This document shows, piece by piece, positions 7,574 to 9,235 of a stretch of 9,235 nt of DNA. How positions within the stretch are numbered: position 1 is the stretch's first letter; the number at the start of each line of letters is the position of its first letter. The notes beneath the pieces were generated by a model. The model ran no database searches and was not told the DNA's origin. It was given only the letters and a program-made list of their open reading frames with translations. Source of the DNA: Anaerolineaceae bacterium. GTDB taxonomy: Bacteria > Chloroflexota > Anaerolineae > Anaerolineales > Anaerolineaceae. The translations under genes and the position numbers were made by a program. The stretch spans positions 1 to 9,235 of the forward strand of contig JAGOIM010000050.1 in assembly GCA_017995665.1 (NCBI GenBank), given 5' to 3'.

Positions 7574-7579
7574 ATTATA
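7574..7579 (-). promoter_or_regulatory. Candidate -10 box for lplA
   Basis: The minus strand reads TATAAT, with a start site expected near 7567 and a leader of about 85 nt to the ATG at 7482. The -35 match at 17-nt spacing (TCAATA) is poor, 3 of 6. It lies between the hairpin element at 7642-7794 and lplA, so it would serve lplA independently of the upstream dehydrogenase gene. Confidence 0.4.
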
Positions 7580-7641
7580 ACGGTTTGAGTCCATGATATT
7601 GATAAATGTAAGGACAATTAAAAAGTTTCAAGAGAAAAAAT

Positions 7642-7794
7642 GTAGGGCGCGTTTGAAAGGGCTTCGAACATTGAGACTGGCTTAACTTGCGCCCTTTCAA
7701 CCCGCCATTGCAATTAATCAGCTCACGACGGCGATTTGAAGATGGGATTGCGCATAAATTCCTTGAGGTTAAAACATCTTCAAATTCGCCCTAC
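7642..7794. repeat. 153-bp element with terminal inverted repeats and two tandem hairpins (MITE-like or structured RNA)
   Basis: The ends are an 8-bp perfect inverted repeat, GTAGGGCG (7642-7649) and CGCCCTAC (7787-7794). Inside are two long hairpins in tandem. Hairpin 1 (7646-7706) has arms TTGAAAGGGC (7653-7662) and GCCCTTTCAA (7691-7700), plus an outer GGCG/CGCC. Hairpin 2 (7730-7790) has arms ATTTGAAGATG (7734-7744) and CATCTTCAAAT (7775-7785), plus an outer GGCG/CGCC with one bulged T. Both hairpins span 61 nt with loops of 28 and 30 nt, separated by 23 nt. On the minus strand the element is followed directly by ATTTTTTC, so it could end the dehydrogenase transcript or be an RNA with its own terminator. 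The alternative is a non-autonomous mobile repeat; no clear target-site duplication is visible. It lies in a 381-bp interval (7483-7863) with no credible gene. Confidence 0.6.
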
Positions 7795-7863
7795 GGGCTC
7801 CCATTTATCGGAACAGGTAGAATTTTCGCGGAGTTGAAATTTCAGTTATTTAAGCGGGCGAAA

Positions 7864-9219
7864 TCAACGGCCCATGCCAATTACGGTAAAACCCAAAGCT
7901 TCAAGTCGCTCGCGGTTCAGAAAATTGCGCCCGTCGACGATCGGCACAGGCGGAATCGCTTCCCAATCCAAATCAAGATATTCAGGCCATTCGGTTACCA
8001 GAATAATTGCTTCGCTGTCTTTGAGGGCATCCCGGACGTCGTCACAGAAAGTGACACCCAGATCGGAGTATTGCCTTCGGGCATTTGTCAGTGCTACCGG
8101 GTCGTGTGCGCGGACCAAGGCTCCCCGCTGGACCAATTTTTGACTGATATTAATAGAAGGGGCATCGCGCAAGTCGTCTGTGTTTGGTTTGAAACTGAAA
8201 CCCAAAAGCGTGACCCGCTTACCTTTTAGGATTTTCAGTTTTTCTTGCAAAAGGTCAACCGCCAACTCACGCTGGCTGTAATTCATTTCGCGAGCGGCAG
8301 AAATGATTGGCATATCGAGCTTATAATCGCGGGCAATGGCAACCAAGGCGGCGGTATCTTTGCCGAAACAAGAGCCGCCCCAACCCAAACCGGCGTTTAG
8401 AAAACGTTTGCCAATTCGTTGATCCAAGCCAATTCCGCGGCTAACCGCTTGAATATCGGCGCCTAATTTGGCTGACAAGCGACCAATTTCGTTGATATAA
8501 GAAATCTTAAGCGCCAGGAAAGCATTGGCGGCATATTTAATCATCTCGGCAGAGGTGATATCGGTAACCACCATTGGCACTTCTGTCAAACCATTAGGAC
8601 GAGGCAAACCGGGAGGTTCGGGGAATTTCTGACCCATTAAAGCGCTAAAAAGATCTTTCAAAACGGCGATGCTATTTTCATCCTGCGAACCGACCACAAT
8701 CCGATCCGGGTAGAAAGAATCATGCAGAGCGGAACCCTGGGCTAAAAATTCGGGGCTCGAAACGACAGAAAAATTGTGTTTAGCGCCATTGTTGTGCGAA
8801 TTGGTGAATTGTTCACGAATGAGGGCTTCGACCAAATTGCCGGAGCCAATTGGCACGGTGGATTTATTGACAATAACGGTGAACTTTTCGCCCAAATTTT
8901 TGGCAATTCCTTCCACAGCGGAGCGAACATAAGTCAGGTCTGCGTTTCCATCGGAAAGTGAAGGTGTGCCGACGGTGATAAAAATGACATCGGCATTGGG
9001 GATATCGGCTTCTTCATATTTTGTTACGAAGCGAAGCCTGGGAAGCGTGATTTGAAGCACATCGTCGAGATGTGGTTCATAAAAATGCGATTTTCCCTGG
9101 CGAAGAGCGGCAATCTTCTCTTCGTTAATATCAATGCAAGTTACATTGTGTCCAAGGTATGCTAAAACAACGCCGGTATTAACTCCGACATATCCGCTTC
9201 CGATAATTAATACATTCAT
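7864..9219 (-). CDS. ugd: UDP-glucose/GDP-mannose dehydrogenase family protein, probably UDP-glucose 6-dehydrogenase
   Basis: A 451-residue cytoplasmic enzyme that oxidises the C6 hydroxyl of a nucleotide sugar to a carboxylate with two NAD+, most likely UDP-glucose to UDP-glucuronate for surface polysaccharide. The N-terminal Rossmann domain opens with GSGYVG (7-12), the NAD-binding loop, with Asp30 at the end of the second strand. VGTP (83-86), NKSTVP (118-123) and SSPEFLAQGSAL (154-165) are family motifs. The central helix carries EMIKYAANAFLALKISYINE (225-244), and the catalytic cysteine is Cys284 in GWGGSCFGKD. The C-terminal domain has LLGFSFKPNTDDLRDAPS (338-355). All key residues are present. 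Gly286 replaces the proline usual in GGSCFPKD, and residues 200-213 form a proline-rich insertion before the central helix. The start has GAGG four bases upstream (9224-9227). Other members of the family use UDP-ManNAc or GDP-mannose, so the exact sugar is inferred. Confidence 0.92.
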   Translation of the reverse strand: MNVLIIGSGYVGVNTGVVLAYLGHNVTCIDINEEKIAALRQGKSHFYEPHLDDVLQITLPRLRFVTKYEEADIPNADVIFITVGTPSLSDGNADLTYVRSAVEGIAKNLGEKFTVIVNKSTVPIGSGNLVEALIREQFTNSHNNGAKHNFSVVSSPEFLAQGSALHDSFYPDRIVVGSQDENSIAVLKDLFSALMGQKFPEPPGLPRPNGLTEVPMVVTDITSAEMIKYAANAFLALKISYINEIGRLSAKLGADIQAVSRGIGLDQRIGKRFLNAGLGWGGSCFGKDTAALVAIARDYKLDMPIISAAREMNYSQRELAVDLLQEKLKILKGKRVTLLGFSFKPNTDDLRDAPSINISQKLVQRGALVRAHDPVALTNARRQYSDLGVTFCDDVRDALKDSEAIILVTEWPEYLDLDWEAIPPVPIVDGRNFLNRERLEALGFTVIGMGR

Positions 9220-9235
9220 AAAACCTCAATACGTA

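Noticed and set aside
7642..7794. CRISPR-like array or tRNA
   Set aside because: The two hairpins share only a short GGCG/TTGAA plan, not identical repeats with spacers, and no cloverleaf, anticodon arm or T-arm consensus is present.
7687..8229. A 180-codon plus-strand open frame starting in the 7642-7794 element and running into the dehydrogenase gene
   Set aside because: From 7864 it is entirely antisense to the well-supported dehydrogenase, has no ribosome site, and its first part is translated hairpin repeat. It is most likely a chance open frame.
1..9235. A novel multi-gene defence or mobile system
   Set aside because: No nuclease, helicase, toxin-antitoxin, recombinase, reverse transcriptase or phage gene is seen. 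The genes fall into recognised transport, lipoate and nucleotide-sugar families.

Overview
The window is a bacterial chromosomal stretch of moderate GC (roughly mid-40s percent by eye). It carries housekeeping and envelope genes, and I see no phage, plasmid or insertion-sequence genes. Several genes have AGGAG/GGAG-type ribosome sites. The genes are a large two-module FtsX/MacB-type permease with its ATPase, a lone ABC exporter, a full-length lipoate-protein ligase and a UDP-sugar dehydrogenase with a GWGGSCFGKD active site. The set is compatible with Chloroflexota (Anaerolineae-like), but a Firmicutes-like origin is not excluded. The lineage is an inference, not something read directly.

Layout, left to right. 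Positions 1-134 (minus) hold the 5' end of a gene cut by the window edge, whose first 44 residues look like a tyrosine-phosphatase family protein. A 218-bp divergent spacer follows, with a TATAAT on each strand. Positions 353-1942 (plus) encode a half-size ABC exporter, the only plus-strand gene. It has no Shine-Dalgarno and a TATAAT placed so that the mRNA could be leaderless. It converges on a two-gene minus-strand operon: a 1059-residue permease (2727-5906) made of two four-helix FtsX/MacB-like modules, then its ATPase (1976-2686). That operon has an extended -10 promoter near 5998-6006.

A perfect 14-bp hairpin (6070-6111) separates this operon from the next minus-strand pair, lplA (6490-7482) and a small acidic helical protein (6161-6448). 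Further right, 7483-7863 is a 381-bp non-coding interval. It holds a likely lplA promoter and a 153-bp element with 8-bp terminal inverted repeats and two tandem hairpins, each 61 nt long (MITE-like or a structured RNA). The rightmost gene (7864-9219, minus) is a UDP-glucose/GDP-mannose dehydrogenase family enzyme, probably UDP-glucose 6-dehydrogenase.

Functionally there are four loosely related units: export by the lone ABC half-transporter; an FtsX/MacB-type mechanotransmission or export machine; lipoate salvage; and nucleotide-sugar precursor supply for surface polysaccharide. I see no multi-gene novel defence or biosynthetic system. The most unexplained sequence is the 7642-7794 element.
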